NCBI GenBank assembly: GCA_035565615.1
Contig: DATMSB010000027.1
Location: 1-44,558, forward strand
DNA from: Vulgatibacter sp035565615
Lineage (GTDB): Bacteria > Myxococcota > Myxococcia > Myxococcales > Vulgatibacteraceae
Length of the DNA stretch: 44,558 nt
Direction of reading: 5' to 3'
The notes below the pieces were generated by a model. That model worked only from the letters and a program-made list of their open reading frames with translations. It ran no database searches and was not told where the DNA came from. The stretch's first letter is position 1. Every line of letters starts with the position of its first letter. Made by a program: the position numbers and the translations under genes. Shown in pieces: positions 41,179-44,558 of the stretch.

Positions 41179-41763
41179 TCACTGGCCGGCGCGCGGCTCG
41201 CCCTCCGGCGCCTTGCCCGGGAGGTTCTTCCCCTCGAGCGAGGCCACGAACGCCGCGAGCTGCTCCACCTTCCGCGTGCCGAGGACGTCCCCCCAGGCCG
41301 GCATGCCCTTCGCGGGCACGCCTTCCCCGATCACCTTCAGGATCTCGGTGGGGCGGTGGCCGTGGATCGAGTAGGCGTCGGTGAGGTTCGGTCCGATCGA
41401 GCCCTCGCCGTTCGCGGCGTGGCATGCGGCGCAGTACTGTCCGAAGGTCGCCCTGGCCTCGTCCATCGCCGCGGCGTCGGAGATCATGGCGGCGAGGCTC
41501 TCGTCGGTGGCGGCGCCGCGCGAGGCCGCGTGGGCCTCGGCGGCTCGGGCGGCCTCCTCCATCTCCGCCAGGTAGGCCTCGTGCTGCAGCGGACCCATCG
41601 AGAGCACGTGGTAGTAGGCCCAGTACCCGAAGGCGAAGATGATGGTGAGATAGAGCGTGGCCAGCCACCAGTTGGGCAGGCGGTTGTCGTACTCCCGGAT
41701 GCCGTCGTAGTTGTGGCCGGTGTCCGGTGCTTCGTGTTCCTGGCGTGCGGCTGCGTGACTCAT
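41179..41763 (-). CDS. ccoP: cbb3 oxidase subunit III CcoP, short single-heme form
   Basis: A 194-residue membrane-anchored cytochrome c. The CcoP N-terminal segment is present (YDGIREYDNRLPNWWLATLYL, a helix at about 33-55, and GYWAYYHV). One heme site follows, CAACH (C111, C114, H115), with the distal Met in AKGMPAWG (M154). Classical CcoP has two heme domains and about 280-310 residues, so one cytochrome domain is missing or was never there. ATGA overlap with ccoQ shows translational coupling. It should accept electrons in the periplasm and pass them to CcoO. Confidence 0.92.
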   Translation of the reverse strand: MSHAAARQEHEAPDTGHNYDGIREYDNRLPNWWLATLYLTIIFAFGYWAYYHVLSMGPLQHEAYLAEMEEAARAAEAHAASRGAATDESLAAMISDAAAMDEARATFGQYCAACHAANGEGSIGPNLTDAYSIHGHRPTEILKVIGEGVPAKGMPAWGDVLGTRKVEQLAAFVASLEGKNLPGKAPEGEPRAGQ

Positions 41764-41956
41764 TCTTTCGTTCCTCGGTTCGAGGCGACGTCGGCGTCGG
41801 CGTCGAGCGGGATGCGGGCCAGCCGGGCGAACCTGTCGCTGTGGCGCTGGAAGACGAAGAGCCACAGGAGGGTCCCGACGAAGACCGCGAGGAAGAGGAA
41901 GAGGGCGAACATGGGCAGGTGGAGGAGCTCGCTGCCCCGGTAGGCTTCCTGGAACA

Positions 41957-41957
<1 letters not shown>
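41760..41957 (-). CDS. ccoQ: CcoQ-like small subunit
   Basis: A 65-residue protein: MFQEAYRGSELLHLPMFALFLFLAVF, a single helix at about 14-36, then FVFQRHSDRFARLARIPLDADAD. The size, position between ccoNO and ccoP and 'F.RHSDRFARLA..PLD' tail match CcoQ, which stabilises the cbb3 complex. Its start shares one base with the ccoNO stop (TGATG), and its stop overlaps the ccoP start (ATGA), so the three subunit genes are tightly coupled. Confidence 0.88.
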
Positions 41958-44269
<2,312 letters not shown>

Positions 44270-44294
44270 TGAGGCTTTCCTTTGTTGGTCGCGA

Positions 44295-44465
44295 CTAGGG
44301 TTTCCGCCGCTTGGAGGCGGGGGACTTCCGCTCGTGTTCGAACGGAAGAAGGGAGAGGCGATCCGCGTGCTCGTGGTCGTCGCTCTTGACGCTGATGGCG
44401 AGCAAGAGCACCGAGCCCAGGACCAGCATGAGGCTGACGAAGACCTGGAGGACCATCACGCTCAT
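44295..44465 (-). CDS. ccoS: cbb3 oxidase assembly protein CcoS
   Basis: A 56-residue protein: MSVMVLQVFVSLMLVLGSVL, one helix at about 6-26, then KSDDHEHADRLSLLPFEHE and a basic tail. The short length, single helix followed by an acidic 'D.DR.SLLP' segment, and location just before ccoNO (25-nt gap) match CcoS, which helps insert heme b and CuB. Its start overlaps the stop of the upstream gene (ATGA). The name rests mainly on size, topology and context. Confidence 0.8.
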   Translation of the reverse strand: MSVMVLQVFVSLMLVLGSVLLLAISVKSDDHEHADRLSLLPFEHERKSPASKRRKP

Positions 44466-44558
44466 CGGGCGGGCTCCGGGGCGGGCGCCGCCCGGGGGCG
44501 GCGGCGGGGCTCGCGGCTCTTCGCGTCCAGGCTGAAGGCGGTGAAGAGCAGGACCGCG
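44462..44558 (-). CDS. C-terminal end of an unidentified gene (cut by window)
   Basis: Only about 31 residues are visible, AVLLFTAFSLDAKSREPRRR and an Ala/Pro/Arg tail ending at a TGA that overlaps the ccoS start. The short hydrophobic stretch and basic tail fit the end of a membrane protein of the cco cluster (for example a TauE/SafE-like or CcoI-associated protein), but nothing more can be said. It shows the operon extends beyond the window. Confidence 0.55.
   Translation of the reverse strand, partial: AVLLFTAFSLDAKSREPRRRPRAAPAPEPAR

Overview
The window is about 44.6 kb of very GC-rich bacterial DNA. The organism is most likely a myxobacterium or close relative (Myxococcota). This is inferred from the composition, frequent GTG/TTG starts, many predicted lipoproteins, cysteine-module plus RCC1-type surface lipoproteins, a PNGase F-like lipoprotein, and the gene mix. 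No rRNA or other marker gene is present to prove it. No tRNA, rRNA or CRISPR array was seen.

Layout. 0-4 kb: the 3' end of a repeat-rich PDZ protein, a double SYLF-domain protein, a cupin, a small SEC-C membrane protein and a secreted hypothetical. 4.1-12.5 kb: ordinary genes (histidine kinase, VOC protein, VTT-family membrane protein, MscS channel, SDR, YgiD-type dioxygenase) interleaved with decayed genes (UV endonuclease, luciferase-like monooxygenase, AraC regulator, cysteine-rich lipoprotein). Three of these carry internal deletions, and the lipoprotein appears to carry a small internal inversion. 12.6-22.9 kb: a FemAB/GNAT-like transferase, the PNGase F-like lipoprotein, two tandem GGDEF proteins, a frameshifted glycosylase, two HAD phosphatases around a di-heme peroxidase, a second extradiol dioxygenase with a Tat signal, and an OmpA-type lipoprotein. 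22.9-27 kb: a YfcG-type oxidoreductase, an AidB-like acyl-CoA dehydrogenase, and arsC coupled to an unknown gene. 27.3-29.4 kb: three KGG-repeat stress proteins and a truncated IS1380-type transposase. 29.4-34.9 kb: two very large surface lipoproteins that share a promoter-like sequence and end in a strong terminator. 35-44.6 kb: a Na/Pi cotransporter with a PhoU domain, a zinc alcohol dehydrogenase, and a compact leftward operon for cbb3 oxidase (unknown gene-ccoS-ccoNO fusion-ccoQ-ccoP-ccoG-hemN).

Functional themes are microaerobic respiration with heme supply (cco and hemN), redox and stress handling (peroxidase, YfcG, AidB-like, KGG proteins, MscS), surface and periplasmic interaction (Cys/RCC1 and Ig/nidogen-like lipoproteins, PNGase F-like enzyme), and c-di-GMP signalling. 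The best candidates for an undescribed system are the pair of giant lipoproteins with matching promoter sequences, and the SEC-C/EHGHWH membrane microprotein. The most unusual structural event is the apparent ~165-bp inversion inside a cysteine-rich lipoprotein gene.
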